Position numbers and translations under genes: made by a program. From Rheinheimera sp. MMS21-TC3 (lineage in GTDB: Bacteria; Pseudomonadota; Gammaproteobacteria; Enterobacterales; Alteromonadaceae), in contig NZ_CP135084.1 in NCBI RefSeq assembly GCF_032229285.1, forward strand, positions 930,001-994,000: a stretch of DNA of 64,000 nucleotides. Reading direction: 5' to 3'. Shown piece by piece: positions 19,161 through 28,268 of this stretch. Positions within the stretch are counted from its first letter, which is position 1, and each line of letters starts with the position of its first letter. The notes under the pieces were generated by a model that did not search any database, had not been told where the DNA came from, and was given only the letters and a program-made list of their open reading frames with translations.

Positions 19161-19489
19161 GCCAACACCTTCCCGGCTTCCGTGGTGCAAGACAGGTTGC
19201 ACACCTGGCCGCCGCAGCAGTTTTCCGTGAGAAAGGCCACCAGGTTAGTGGCCGTCGAAAAGTTCGCCTCGTAGATCACAAATCGGCCTTCTTGCCGCGA
19301 CGTGACCATGCCGGCGTGTGCCAGCTCTTTCAGGTGGAAGGATAGCGAAGACGGCGGGATGCCGGCCGCTTCGCTGATTTTTCCGGCGGCCATGCCGGCG
19401 GGGCCGGCCTGGACGAGAAGCCGGAACACCGCGAGGCGCGATTCTTGAGCGATGGCCGCCAGGGCGGCTACAGCATTTATCGTTTCCAT
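19157..19489 (-). CDS. arsR: ArsR-family arsenite-responsive repressor
   Basis: The 110-residue winged-helix SmtB/ArsR protein has recognition helix [16 protein letters not shown]. It lacks the classical ELCVCDL metal site in the helix. Instead it carries a C-terminal cluster [13 protein letters not shown], like the Acidithiobacillus-type ArsR where three C-terminal cysteines bind As(III). It heads the arsRHC-acr3 operon and should repress it from the region just above 19489. Confidence 0.93.
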   Translation of the reverse strand: METINAVAALAAIAQESRLAVFRLLVQAGPAGMAAGKISEAAGIPPSSLSFHLKELAHAGMVTSRQEGRFVIYEANFSTATNLVAFLTENCCGGQVCNLSCTTEAGKVLA

Positions 19490-19525
19490 GTTTCAATAAT
19501 AGTCGAAATATGGAGTGTGCTCAAT

Positions 19526-19552
19526 AGCTCATTTAAGCTGTAAAAATGAGCT
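19526..19552. promoter_or_regulatory. Inverted repeat in the arsR-resolvase divergent gap
   Basis: AGCTCATTT/AAATGAGCT, 9-bp arms with a 9-base spacer, lies between the divergent arsR and resolvase genes. It could be a resolvase res subsite or a regulator operator. The region 19490-19636 must also hold the arsR promoter. Confidence 0.45.
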
Positions 19553-19636
19553 AGGCGCATTTAGATCGATATGTGATAAATTGGCCTGCCAGTTTAAGAT
19601 GGGTGCATTTGAGTATGCCCAAAGGAGCCCGCAAGT

Positions 19637-20374
19637 ATGCGCAGGACGAAGCCAGTAGCCGCGCCGATGGTGGCGCGGGTCTATCTGCGCGTCAGCACCG
19701 ACGCGCAGGACTTGGAACGCCAAGAGGCGATCACTACGGCCGCGAAGGCCGCCGGCTACTACGTCGCCGGCATCTACCGTGAGAAGGCATCCGGCGCACG
19801 CGCCGACCGGCCTGAGCTGCTGCGCATGATCGGCGACCTACAGCCCGGCGAGGTGGTCATTGCCGAGAAGATCGACCGCATCAGCCGCCTACCTTTGCCC
19901 GAGGCCGAGCGCCTGGTGGCCTCGATACAGGCCAAAGGCGCACGCCTGGCCGTCCCTGGCGTGGTCGATCTATCCGACCTGGCGGCCGAGGCCCAGGGCG
20001 TCGCCAAGATCGTGCTGGAAGCCGTGCAGATCATGCTTTTTCGCCTGGCCTTGCAGATGGCCCGCGACGACTACGAGGACAGGCGCGAACGCCAGCGCCA
20101 AGGCATTGAGTTGGCCCGCCAGGCCGGGCGGTACAAGGGCCGCCGTGCTGATCCGAAGCGCCGCGCCCAAGTTGTCGCGCTGCGCAAGTCCGGCTACAGC
20201 ATCAACAAGACCGCCGAGCTGGCCGGGTACAGTGCGGCCCAGGTGAAACGGATATGGGCCGAGGTCAGCCAGGCCGAAGCGAAGCAGCACGGCGCGTTCG
20301 TGGAGGACGCATTGACGGAAGCCGATGCCCTGGCCGCTGTCGGCCAGGATGAGCGCCAGGAGGAAAGGGCATGA
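19637..20374 (+). CDS. res: Serine resolvase/invertase family recombinase
   Basis: The 245-residue protein has the resolvase N-terminal catalytic domain (ARVYLRVSTDAQDLERQ with the nucleophilic Ser near residue 20; EKIDRISR) and a C-terminal helix-turn-helix (GYSINKTAELAGYSAAQVKRIW). It would resolve co-integrates or multimers at a res site, probably in the 19490-19636 gap. It is strongly GC-rich like the ars genes, suggesting both arrived together. The stop overlaps the next start by 4 bp. Confidence 0.92.
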   Translation: MRRTKPVAAPMVARVYLRVSTDAQDLERQEAITTAAKAAGYYVAGIYREKASGARADRPELLRMIGDLQPGEVVIAEKIDRISRLPLPEAERLVASIQAKGARLAVPGVVDLSDLAAEAQGVAKIVLEAVQIMLFRLALQMARDDYEDRRERQRQGIELARQAGRYKGRRADPKRRAQVVALRKSGYSINKTAELAGYSAAQVKRIWAEVSQAEAKQHGAFVEDALTEADALAAVGQDERQEERA

Positions 20375-20595
20375 AGAAGCCGAACCAAGACGACGAGCCG
20401 TTTTTCATCACCGAGGAGATTGCGGCCGAAATGATCGCCGGCGGCTATGAGTTCGAGCTGCCGCCCATTCCTTGCACCATCCGCCTACGCGACGTGCTGG
20501 AGCGCATGACCGATGCTGAGCTAGCATTGCAGCCGGGCGAGATCGCCGACCAGGAGCGTGAACGCTGCCGGCGCAAGCCGTGTTCAACCTCATGA
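20371..20595 (+). CDS. Hypothetical protein coupled to the resolvase, probably 3'-truncated
   Basis: The 74-residue acidic frame (MKKPNQDDEPFFITEEIAAEM...) begins in an ATGA overlap with the resolvase. Not recognised. It ends 6 bp before the first right-end repeat, and its last codons (RRKPCSTS) may be read from junction DNA, so the natural C-terminus may be lost. Confidence 0.55.
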   Translation: MKKPNQDDEPFFITEEIAAEMIAGGYEFELPPIPCTIRLRDVLERMTDAELALQPGEIADQERERCRRKPCSTS

Positions 20596-20601
20596 TCTGG
20601 T

Positions 20602-20694
20602 CATGGTATTTTTCATGGTATTACCAATTAGCAGGAAAATAAGCCATTGAATATAAAAGATAAAAATGTCTTGTTTACAATAGAGTGGGAGTGA
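20602..20694 (+). repeat. Island right end, copy 1 (internal attR-like)
   Basis: A ~91-bp sequence holds two CATGGTAT octamers and ends in GAGTGGGAGTGA. It is almost identical to 26535-26627, 5933 bp away in the same orientation. ISCR2 abuts its end. The core reads TGGGAGT rather than TGGGAAT, so this copy is probably cut by the ISCR2 terIS boundary. Confidence 0.85.
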
Positions 20695-20805
20695 CGGGCA
20701 CTGGCTGGCAATGTCTAGCAACGGCAGGCATTTCGGCTGAGGGTAAAAGAACTTTCCGCTAAGCGATAGACTGTATGTAAACACAGTATTGCAAGGACGC
20801 GGAAC

Positions 20806-22299
20806 ATGCCTCATGTGGCGGCCAGGACGGCCAGCCGGGATCGGGATACTGGTCGTTACCAGAGCCACCGACCCGAGCAAACCCTTCTCTATCAGATCGT
20901 TGACGAGTATTACCCGGCATTCGCTGCGCTTATGGCAGAGCAGGGAAAGGAATTGCCGGGCTATGTGCAACGGGAATTTGAAGAATTTCTCCAATGCGGG
21001 CGGCTGGAGCATGGCTTTCTACGGGTTCGCTGCGAGTCTTGCCACGCCGAGCACCTGGTCGCTTTCAGCTGTAAGCGTCGCGGTTTCTGCCCGAGCTGTG
21101 GGGCGCGGCGGATGGCCGAAAGTGCCGCCTTGCTGGTTGATGAAGTACTGCCTGAACAACCCATGCGTCAGTGGGTGTTGAGTTTCCCGTTTCAGCTGCG
21201 TTTCCTGTTTGCCAGCCGGCCCGAGATCATGGGGTGGGTGCTGGGCATCGTTTACCGCGTCATTGCCACGCACCTGGTCAAGAAAGCGGGCCATACCCAC
21301 CAAGTGGCCAAGACGGGCGCGGTCACCCTGATCCAGCGTTTTGGATCGGCGCTCAATCTGAATGTTCACTTCCACATGCTGTTTCTCGACGGTGTGTATG
21401 TCGAGCAATCCCACGGCTCAGCGCGTTTCCGCTGGGTCAAGGCGCCGACCAGCCCAGAGCTCACCCAGCTGACGCACACCATCGCCCACCGGGTGGGTCG
21501 CTATCTGGAACGGCAAGGCCTGCTGGAACGGGATGTCGAAAACAGCTATCTGGCCTCGGATGCGGTGGATGACGACCCGATGACACCCCTGCTGGGGCAC
21601 TCGATCACTTACCGTATCGCTGTCGGTTCACAGGCGGGGCGAAAGGTGTTCACTTTGCAAACTCTGCCGACCAGTGGTGATCCGTTCGGTGACGGGATTG
21701 GCAAGGTAGCCGGGTTCAGCCTGCACGCCGGCGTGGCGGCCAGGGCCGATGAACGCAAGAAGCTCGAACGGCTGTGCCGGTACATCAGCCGCCCGGCGGT
21801 ATCCGAGAAGCGGCTGTCGTTAACACGAGGCGGCAACGTGCGCTACCAGCTCAAGACGCCGTACCGGGACGGCACCACGCACGTCATTTTCGAACCATTG
21901 GATTTCATTGCAAGGCTGGCCGCCCTGGTACCGAAGCCCAGAGTCAACCTAACCCGCTTCCACGGGGTGTTCGCACCCAACAGTCGGCACCGGGCGTTGG
22001 TCACGCCGGCAAAACGGGGCAGGGGCAACAAGGTCAGGGTGGCTGATGAACCGGCAACACCAGCACAACGGCGAGCGTCGATGACATGGGCGCAACGGCT
22101 CAAGCGTGTTTTCAATATCGACATCGAGACCTGCAGCGGCTGCGGCGGCGCCATGAAAGTCATCGCCTGCATTGAAGACCCTATAGTGATCAAGCAGATC
22201 CTTGATCACCTGAAGCACAAAGCCGAAACCAGCGGGACCAGGGCGTTACCCGAAAGCCGGGCGCCACCGGCTGAGCTGCTCCTGGGTCTGTTTGACTGA
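20806..22299 (+). CDS. rcr2: ISCR2 transposase (IS91 family)
   Basis: The 497-residue rolling-circle transposase has an N-terminal zinc-binding region (CESCHAEHLVAFSCKRRGFCPSCG), a His-hydrophobe-His motif in LNVHFHMLFLDG, and a C-terminal Y2_Tnp domain with the conserved LCRYISRP tyrosine. A second Cys pair, ETCSGCGGAMK, lies near the end. It nicks at oriIS and can copy DNA beyond terIS, which mobilises neighbouring resistance genes such as sul2 and tet here. The length is normal and the frame intact, so it is probably active. Confidence 0.95.
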   Translation: MPHVAARTASRDRDTGRYQSHRPEQTLLYQIVDEYYPAFAALMAEQGKELPGYVQREFEEFLQCGRLEHGFLRVRCESCHAEHLVAFSCKRRGFCPSCGARRMAESAALLVDEVLPEQPMRQWVLSFPFQLRFLFASRPEIMGWVLGIVYRVIATHLVKKAGHTHQVAKTGAVTLIQRFGSALNLNVHFHMLFLDGVYVEQSHGSARFRWVKAPTSPELTQLTHTIAHRVGRYLERQGLLERDVENSYLASDAVDDDPMTPLLGHSITYRIAVGSQAGRKVFTLQTLPTSGDPFGDGIGKVAGFSLHAGVAARADERKKLERLCRYISRPAVSEKRLSLTRGGNVRYQLKTPYRDGTTHVIFEPLDFIARLAALVPKPRVNLTRFHGVFAPNSRHRALVTPAKRGRGNKVRVADEPATPAQRRASMTWAQRLKRVFNIDIETCSGCGGAMKVIACIEDPIVIKQILDHLKHKAETSGTRALPESRAPPAELLLGLFD

Positions 22300-22512
22300 C
22301 GAGCCTGAAGGCCAACGATACCAATCAAAATGCTGCGTTCACAGCGCCGCGGCAGGGATCCGCCGTGCTGGTTGTCGGAAAAGGAGCCGCTAGTGGGAAA
22401 GAGGAGGGTAAATTTTCAGCGTTGCTGGCTCCCCGTCAGCCGGATTGGGTTGCATCGCAGGGGTGTCGAAAGAGTCAACTGCGGTCCAAAGCTGTTGGAC
22501 TTGGGTGAAAAG

Positions 22513-22532
22513 GGCGTTTATTCTTCCTATAC
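22513..22532 (+). other. ISCR2 oriIS
   Basis: GGCGTTTATTCTTCCTATAC resembles the ISCR1 oriIS (GCGTTTGAACTTCCTATAC as remembered). It lies ~215 bp after the transposase stop. Sequence immediately beyond it is AT-richer and unrelated (phzF remnant). The stretch 22300-22512 has no recognised gene. Confidence 0.7.
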
Positions 22533-22952
22533 GTAATTGTTTCCACAGGATTAAGAGATATTTTGATTCCGATTCAAAGTGAAACAATGCTCCACCAATT
22601 GCAACCTCACTTTGAAGAGATTAAAGCTGTTAGCGAGCGATATAACACTATCGGCTTTCATCTCTATACTTTTAACAATGATCGTATCATCTGTAGAAAC
22701 TTCGCACCGAGATACGATATTAATGAAGAAGCTGCTACCGGCACATCTAACTGCGCCCTAGCTTGCTATCTACATGCGAAACACAATATTCAAAAACCTC
22801 TCTATCAATTTGAACAAGGCTATTCGCTCAACTCTCCCTCTGAGATCAGTGTTAAATTAGTCACCACCGCCCAAAATGATATTGAACAAGTCTTTGTAGG
22901 CGGAAATGGCTATTACACTGAAACGAAAGAACTTAATCTTCTCAAAGACTAA
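22533..22952 (+). pseudogene. PhzF-family isomerase, 5'-truncated remnant
   Basis: About 130 codons (readable from 22563) match the C-terminal half of PhzF/diaminopimelate-epimerase-fold proteins: IGFHLYTF, then CRNFAPRYDINEEAATGTSNCALACYL. The N-terminal half is missing, cut exactly where ISCR2 ends at 22532. Codon use is AT-rich like tetR/tetA, so this gene probably travelled with the tet genes from the same donor. It is not expected to be functional. Confidence 0.8.
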
Positions 22953-23078
22953 AGAACTCTAAGAGCGCGTATTTAGAACCTTTTCCATTTTCGCATCTAA
23001 CCAAAACATCTCTAGTAGATGATAAATTGAGAACCTCCTTTTATCCCAAAGCAGGTTCTCTGTTATTTTCTAGCAATT

Positions 23079-23717
<639 letters not shown>

Positions 23718-23728
23718 TTATTATTTTC

Positions 23729-23789
23729 TTGACACTCTATCACTGATAGGGTTATATTTCCACACCTTCAAATCTATCAATGATAGGGA
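23729..23789. promoter_or_regulatory. tetR/tetA divergent promoter with two tet operators
   Basis: Two palindromes with CTATC-NNN-GATAG cores are centred near 23743 and 23780, within the canonical operator TCTATCANTGATAGGG. On the plus strand TTGACA (23729-23734), a 17-bp spacer occupied by the first operator, and TTATAT (23752-23757) form the tetA promoter. The second operator covers the tetA leader. Confidence 0.9.
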
Positions 23790-23797
23790 AACTTATA

Positions 23798-25012
23798 ATG
23801 ATGAATCGCTATATCACAATCGCCCTCTTAATTACCTTCCTAGATGCAACAGGAATGGGCTTAATCATGCCTGTATTACCAACACTTTTAGAAGAGTTCT
23901 CTGTCAAAGAGTCTATCGCCACTCATTATGGTTTTATCCTCGCAATCTATGCGCTGATGCAAGTTATTTTTGCACCAATATTAGGACAACTCTCGGATAA
24001 ATTTGGCAGAAAACCGGTCTTGATTCTCTCATTAATAGGCGCTGTTTGTGATTACACCCTACTCTCATTTTCTAGCGCCTTATGGATGCTCTATCTAGGG
24101 AGAATGATTGCCGGCATTTCTGCTGCAACAGGAGCCGTAGCAGCATCAATGGTCGCAGATCACACAAAAAAAGCAGAGAGAACTAAATGGTTTGGAAAGT
24201 TAGGCGCAGCTTTTGGGGCGGGACTCATTGCCGGACCCGCTATTGGTGGATTTATCGGACAATATTCTGCACATTTCCCCTTTATCATTGCCGCAATTTT
24301 AAATGCCATTGCTCTTATCATGGTCATTATCCTCTTCCCTAAAGAGCAATCACGCCCAAAAGAAATCGAGCAAGATCAATCTAAAATTCATGAAAAAACC
24401 ACCATCAATGCCCCGCTAATTCATATTCTCAAACCCGTTTTGCTACTTCTCATGCTGTTTTTTACAGTACAACTCATCGGACAAATCCCTGCATCAACTT
24501 GGGTTCTATTTACTGAGTACCGTTTTGAGTGGAATACCTTTAACATTGGTTTATCCCTTGCAGGGCTAGGGTTAATGCATATTATCTTTCAGGCTTTTGT
24601 CGCAGGATATATCGCATCTCGCTGGAAAAATGAAACCGTATTTATTCTCGGATTTATACTAGATGCGAGCGCATTCTTATTACTGGCCTTTATCTCTCAA
24701 GTTTGGCTCGTAATTCCTACATTGATCTTATTAGCAGGAGGAGGCATCGCCTTACCGGCATTACAAGGATTAATCTCTATAAAGACAGCAGATGAACATC
24801 AAGGAAAGATACAAGGTATCATGGTTAGCCTCACTAATATTACCGGAATAATTGGACCGCCCATTTTTGCATTTTCCTTTGCAAAAACGGTTACAAACTG
24901 GGATGGCACACTTTGGCTAATCGGTGCTGTACTCTATAGCATTTTATTAGGTCTCTATTTTCTCTATCAAAAGATACGCGCCTATAAACAACTTAAGTCT
25001 CAAACTGCTTAA
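23798..25012 (+). CDS. tetA: Tetracycline efflux MFS transporter, class not assigned
   Basis: A ~404-residue, 12-segment drug:H+ antiporter of the Tet(A)/(B)/(H) group. It has LLITFLDATGMGLIMPVLP in helix 1, the motif-A loop GQLSDKFGRKPV, GRMIAGISAATGAVAAS in helix 4, and LIGQIPASTWVLFTEYRFEW. It exports Mg-tetracycline. It reads as closest in style to classes B and H but not identical to either as I remember them. The start is one of two adjacent ATGs (23798/23801); the in-frame codon at 23780 lies inside the operator and is unlikely. Confidence 0.93.
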   Translation: MMNRYITIALLITFLDATGMGLIMPVLPTLLEEFSVKESIATHYGFILAIYALMQVIFAPILGQLSDKFGRKPVLILSLIGAVCDYTLLSFSSALWMLYLGRMIAGISAATGAVAASMVADHTKKAERTKWFGKLGAAFGAGLIAGPAIGGFIGQYSAHFPFIIAAILNAIALIMVIILFPKEQSRPKEIEQDQSKIHEKTTINAPLIHILKPVLLLLMLFFTVQLIGQIPASTWVLFTEYRFEWNTFNIGLSLAGLGLMHIIFQAFVAGYIASRWKNETVFILGFILDASAFLLLAFISQVWLVIPTLILLAGGGIALPALQGLISIKTADEHQGKIQGIMVSLTNITGIIGPPIFAFSFAKTVTNWDGTLWLIGAVLYSILLGLYFLYQKIRAYKQLKSQTA

Positions 25013-25045
25013 GAGCTCAAACACTAGAATGAAATAATATCTAAG

Positions 25046-25125
25046 ATAAACCTATAAACCTATAAACCTATAAACCTATAAACCTATAAACCTATAAACC
25101 TATAAACCTATAAACCTATAAACCT
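25046..25125 (+). repeat. Ten perfect tandem copies of ATAAACCT
   Basis: An 80-bp, 8-bp-period array lies ~30 bp after the tetA stop, near the junction between the AT-rich tet segment and the GC-rich glmM-sul2 segment. Perfect copies imply recent slippage expansion. It is not in a reading frame of any gene. Confidence 0.95.
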
Positions 25126-25177
25126 TCAATAAAAATATATCAATAGACATAAAAAAAACCAATTGATAAGTTATACG

Positions 25178-25421
25178 TTGTCGGCAGCGGGCCAAAAAGG
25201 AATACGTCCATGCCCATCGAGGTGAAACCGGCTGTGAGCGCGGGTTCAAGCATATAGCCCGACAGGCGCGTATCCTTGCCGATCACGACACGATGGCGGT
25301 GGTCACCGCGACGAAAGACACGGCCAGCCGCCATGCCGACGCGCAAGGCGGTTTCCGCCGTCATCGCGCCTTCGTTGGCTTTGCCACGAATACCGTCTGT
25401 GCCGAAATATTTGCGCACCAT
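25178..25421 (-). pseudogene. glmM: Phosphoglucosamine mutase N-terminal stub
   Basis: About 80 codons of GlmM ([18 protein letters not shown]...[14 protein letters not shown]...FGPLPT) run until homology stops near 25178; the frame then continues into unrelated AT-rich DNA ([12 protein letters not shown]). The catalytic phosphoserine region is lost. A truncated glmM just downstream of sul2 is the standard ISCR2-sul2 arrangement and marks the chromosomal folP-glmM origin of sul2. Confidence 0.92.
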
Positions 25422-25507
25422 AAGGTCGATTATCCTGTCGTCGGGTCGCCCTCAAAGGGGACATGCCTGCTGAACCGCGAATATAGAGAAATATCCCGAA
25501 TGTGCAG

Positions 25508-26323
25508 TTAACGAATTCTTGCGGTTTCTTTCAGCGCCGCCAATACCGCCAGCCCGTCGCGCAAGGGGCGCGGCTCGTGTGTGCGGATGAAGTCAGCTCC
25601 ACCTGCGGCGGCGGCAAGCTCTGCAGCGAGTGTCGCGGCCCCGACATCCCCCGGACCACGGCCTGTGAGCGCGCGCAGAAAGGATTTGCGCGAAACAGAC
25701 AGAAGCACCGGCAAATCGAAGCGCAGCCGCAATTCATCGAACCGCGCCAGCACCGAGAGCGAGGTTTCGGGAGCAGCCCCCAGAAAAAACCCCATGCCGG
25801 GATCAAGGACAAGGCGGTTGCGTTTGATACCGGCACCCGTCAGCGCCGCGATGCGCGCGTCAAAGAACGCCGCAATGTGATCCATGATGTCGCCAGCGGG
25901 TGCCTCGCGCCGATCTGCCTGCCCGTCTTGCACCGAATGCATAACGACGAGTTTGGCAGATGATTTCGCCAATTGCGGATAGAACGCAGCGTCTGGAAAA
26001 CCGCGAATATCATTGAGATAGGCCACACCACGCGACAAGGCATAGGCTTGCGTCGCGGGTTGATAACTGTCGAGCGAGACGGGAATGCCATCTGCCTTGA
26101 GCGCGTCCAGCACCGGCGCGATACGCGCGATTTCTGTGTCGGACGAAACAGGCGCGGCGTCGGGATTGCTGGATGCCGGACCGAGGTCGATCACATCTGC
26201 CCCCTCGGCCATCAGCTTACGCGCCTGCGCAATGGCTGCGTCTGGCGCCAGATACCGGCCTCCATCGGAGAAACTGTCCGAGGTTATGTTGACGATGCCG
26301 AAAATGATGAGCGATTTATTCAT
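25508..26323 (-). CDS. sul2: Sulfonamide-resistant dihydropteroate synthase Sul2
   Basis: The 271-residue protein matches Sul2 as remembered throughout, starting MNKSLIIFGIVNITSDSFSD and ending LAALKETARIR. Conserved DHPS features include DLGPASSNPDA, VSLDSYQP, RLVLDPGMGFFLG and the C-terminal IRTHEP. It makes 7,8-dihydropteroate but excludes sulfonamides from the pABA pocket, bypassing the sensitive host FolP. It is GC-rich and reads toward the glmM stub. Its promoter must lie in 26324-26534. Confidence 0.97.
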   Translation of the reverse strand: MNKSLIIFGIVNITSDSFSDGGRYLAPDAAIAQARKLMAEGADVIDLGPASSNPDAAPVSSDTEIARIAPVLDALKADGIPVSLDSYQPATQAYALSRGVAYLNDIRGFPDAAFYPQLAKSSAKLVVMHSVQDGQADRREAPAGDIMDHIAAFFDARIAALTGAGIKRNRLVLDPGMGFFLGAAPETSLSVLARFDELRLRFDLPVLLSVSRKSFLRALTGRGPGDVGAATLAAELAAAAGGADFIRTHEPRPLRDGLAVLAALKETARIR

Positions 26324-26534
26324 GGGGGCTTCTATAATAATAATCGAGCATGAGTATCATACAGATGCTCGGGTCGAAAGGGAATCCCCAGGCGAGTAAC
26401 CTGTTTGCGGTGATCCATTAGCTGCAGGAGCAGAAGAGCATACATCTGGAAGCAAAGCCAGGAAAGCGGCCTATGGAGCTGTGCGGCAGCGCTCAGTAGG
26501 CAATTTTTCAAAATATTGTTAAGCCTTTTCTGAG
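26324..26534. other. Non-coding segment between sul2 and the right end
   Basis: No gene is seen. It contains the sul2 leader and an inverted pair GAGCAT/ATGCTC near 26345-26370. From memory this stretch is the same as the conserved sequence found next to sul2 in RSF1010-like plasmids. Confidence 0.5.
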
Positions 26535-26627
26535 CATGGTATTTTTCATGGTATTACCAATTAGCAGGAAAATAAGCCATTGAATATAAAAGATAAAAAT
26601 GTCTTGTTTACAATAGAATGGGAATAA
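26535..26627 (+). repeat. Island right end, copy 2, with attR
   Basis: This is the second copy of the ~91-bp right-end sequence, with CATGGTAT octamers at 26535 and 26547. It ends in GAATGGGAATAA (26616-26627). The core TGGGAAT is followed by the displaced host guaA end (GAATAA, where TAA is the original stop) and then the host terminator. Confidence 0.88.
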
Positions 26628-26644
26628 GTATTAAAGGTTAAGAG

Positions 26645-26668
26645 AAAAGGCGCTACGGCGCCTTTTTT
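26645..26668 (+). terminator. Original host guaA terminator, displaced by the island
   Basis: AAAAGGCGC/GCGCCTTTT with a TACG tetraloop and trailing T residues lies 18 bp after the displaced guaA stop codon. The AT-rich stretch 26669-26904 that follows contains no recognised gene. Confidence 0.88.
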
Positions 26669-26904
26669 ATTTCAGCTATATAGCTTATTATTTTGTTGAT
26701 TTTATCTAAATTATCTTATTATTTTCCTCTTATTAATAAATACATTGTAATTTTTCTTGTGCTATAAGGTTAATAAAAACTTCTATTTAACTTTTTATTG
26801 GCCTAATATCAGTTAGCCAGTCTTTACTATTCACTTTAGGTTCAAGCCTAGTGCCGGATAGTGATATTAACTATAGTGTTTAATTATTTATTGCGAGCTT
26901 AACT

Positions 26905-28239
26905 TTGTTATCAATTTTGCTAGTAGATGATGATCAGGAATTTACCAAAGTAGCCAGCCATATTATGGAGTTTTTAGGCCATACCGTAGATATTGCTCAT
27001 GACTTAAAGCAAGCCCATGAGTGGCTTGAAAATAATAGTTTTGATCATGTTTTACTGGATTTTATGCTGCCTGATGGTAGCGGTTTACATTTGATGGATA
27101 GGCTAAAGCAATTAAGCGTTATGCCAAAAGTGACTTTTATTACAGGGCATCCATCCGTTAAATCTGTAGTTGCAGAATTATGCGGGCCAAAAGTAGATTA
27201 CTTAATTAAGCCCATCCAGCGTGAAGATTTAGAACGAGTGCTCAGCGGTGCAAAACCTAAGCAGATAGCGTCAGCTATTAAGATGCCACCCATGCACTTT
27301 GGCTGCTTAGTAGGTGAGTCAGCGCCTATGCAGCAGCTTTATAGCATGATTGAGCGGGTAGCTAAAACCTCAGCGAATGTGATGCTAATGGGGGAAAGCG
27401 GTGTTGGTAAAGAGGTGGTTGCCGCGGCTATTCATAGCGCTAGTGGTCTTAAAGGCCCTTTAGTAGCCACTAACTGTGGTGGTTTATCAAAAGAATTAAT
27501 TGGTAGTGAATTATTTGGTCATGAAAAAGGCGCTTTTACCGGTGCTATAGCGCAAAAGACTGGGGTGTTTGAGCAAGCAGAAAATGGCACTTTATTTTTA
27601 GATGAAGTCACTGAAATGCCAATAGATATGCAACCAACTTTATTGCGAGTGCTAGAAACTAAACAGGTTATTAGGGTTGGTAGCACTAAAGAAACAGCCG
27701 TGAATTGTCGCATTGTATCTGCCACTAACCGTTCATTACAGCAAATTGCAGAACAAAATATTTTACGGGAAGATATTTACTTTCGTTTGGCGGTATTTCC
27801 AATTGAAATCCCACCTTTACGGCAAAGAACAGCCGACATTAGTTTATTAGCAAAATTGTTTTTATTGCAATTTAATAATGAAAATAATACTAGTTATGTG
27901 TTAACGGCGGCACAAATTAAACGCTTAGAAGCATATGACTGGCCGGGTAATGTGCGCGAGTTACGCCATACTATACATAGAGCCGTTATTATGAGCGATA
28001 CCAAGTCTAGCCACTTAGTGTTACCTGAGGTTTTTGCTTCTCCTTTTTCATTTAATAAAGATAAACAACAAGGTTTAACAGCGGGCAAAACAATTGAAGA
28101 AGTAGAAAAAGAATTAATTTATTTGACCTTAAAAAAAGTCGATGGCAATAAAACCTTAGCAGCAGAAATGTTGGGCATTAGCGCTAAAACCTTATATAAC
28201 CGTTTACATGCTTATGGTGGTTTAGGTGAATTTAGCTAA
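26905..28239 (+). CDS. NtrC-family sigma-54-dependent response regulator
   Basis: The 444-residue protein has a receiver domain (residues 1-120; acidic pocket LVDDDQE, phospho-Asp in HVLLDFMLPDGSG) and a linker. Its AAA+ domain has Walker A GESGVGKE and the sigma-54 contact loop GAFTGA; a Fis-type helix-turn-helix (KTLAAEMLGISAKTLYNRL) follows at the C-terminus. It would activate sigma-54 promoters when phosphorylated. It heads a five-gene plus-strand signalling cluster. It is the first chromosomal gene right of the island; its targets are unknown. Confidence 0.93.
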   Translation: MLSILLVDDDQEFTKVASHIMEFLGHTVDIAHDLKQAHEWLENNSFDHVLLDFMLPDGSGLHLMDRLKQLSVMPKVTFITGHPSVKSVVAELCGPKVDYLIKPIQREDLERVLSGAKPKQIASAIKMPPMHFGCLVGESAPMQQLYSMIERVAKTSANVMLMGESGVGKEVVAAAIHSASGLKGPLVATNCGGLSKELIGSELFGHEKGAFTGAIAQKTGVFEQAENGTLFLDEVTEMPIDMQPTLLRVLETKQVIRVGSTKETAVNCRIVSATNRSLQQIAEQNILREDIYFRLAVFPIEIPPLRQRTADISLLAKLFLLQFNNENNTSYVLTAAQIKRLEAYDWPGNVRELRHTIHRAVIMSDTKSSHLVLPEVFASPFSFNKDKQQGLTAGKTIEEVEKELIYLTLKKVDGNKTLAAEMLGISAKTLYNRLHAYGGLGEFS

Positions 28240-28268
28240 GCTTGTAATCATTAAAATTAGGAGTTCTT

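Larger units (their letters stand above)
20692..22532 (+). mobile_element. ISCR2: ISCR2 (IS91-like rolling-circle element)
   Basis: The element spans ~1.84 kb and encodes a Y1-type transposase. The right boundary is set by the oriIS-like ...TTCTTCCTATAC (22521-22532), related to the ISCR1 end. The left (terIS) boundary is placed at the point where the right-end repeat diverges. No terminal inverted repeats or target duplication are seen, as expected for this family. Exact ends are by eye. Confidence 0.85.

Noticed and set aside
19860..20246. 128-residue frame inside the resolvase
   Set aside because: An alternate-frame shadow rich in Trp/Arg/Pro; the resolvase frame is clearly the coding one.
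20683..20694. A second complete island junction (two tandem islands)
   Set aside because: Only one integrase and one left end exist and the core here is TGGGAGT. A duplicated right end via ISCR2 explains it better than two full islands.
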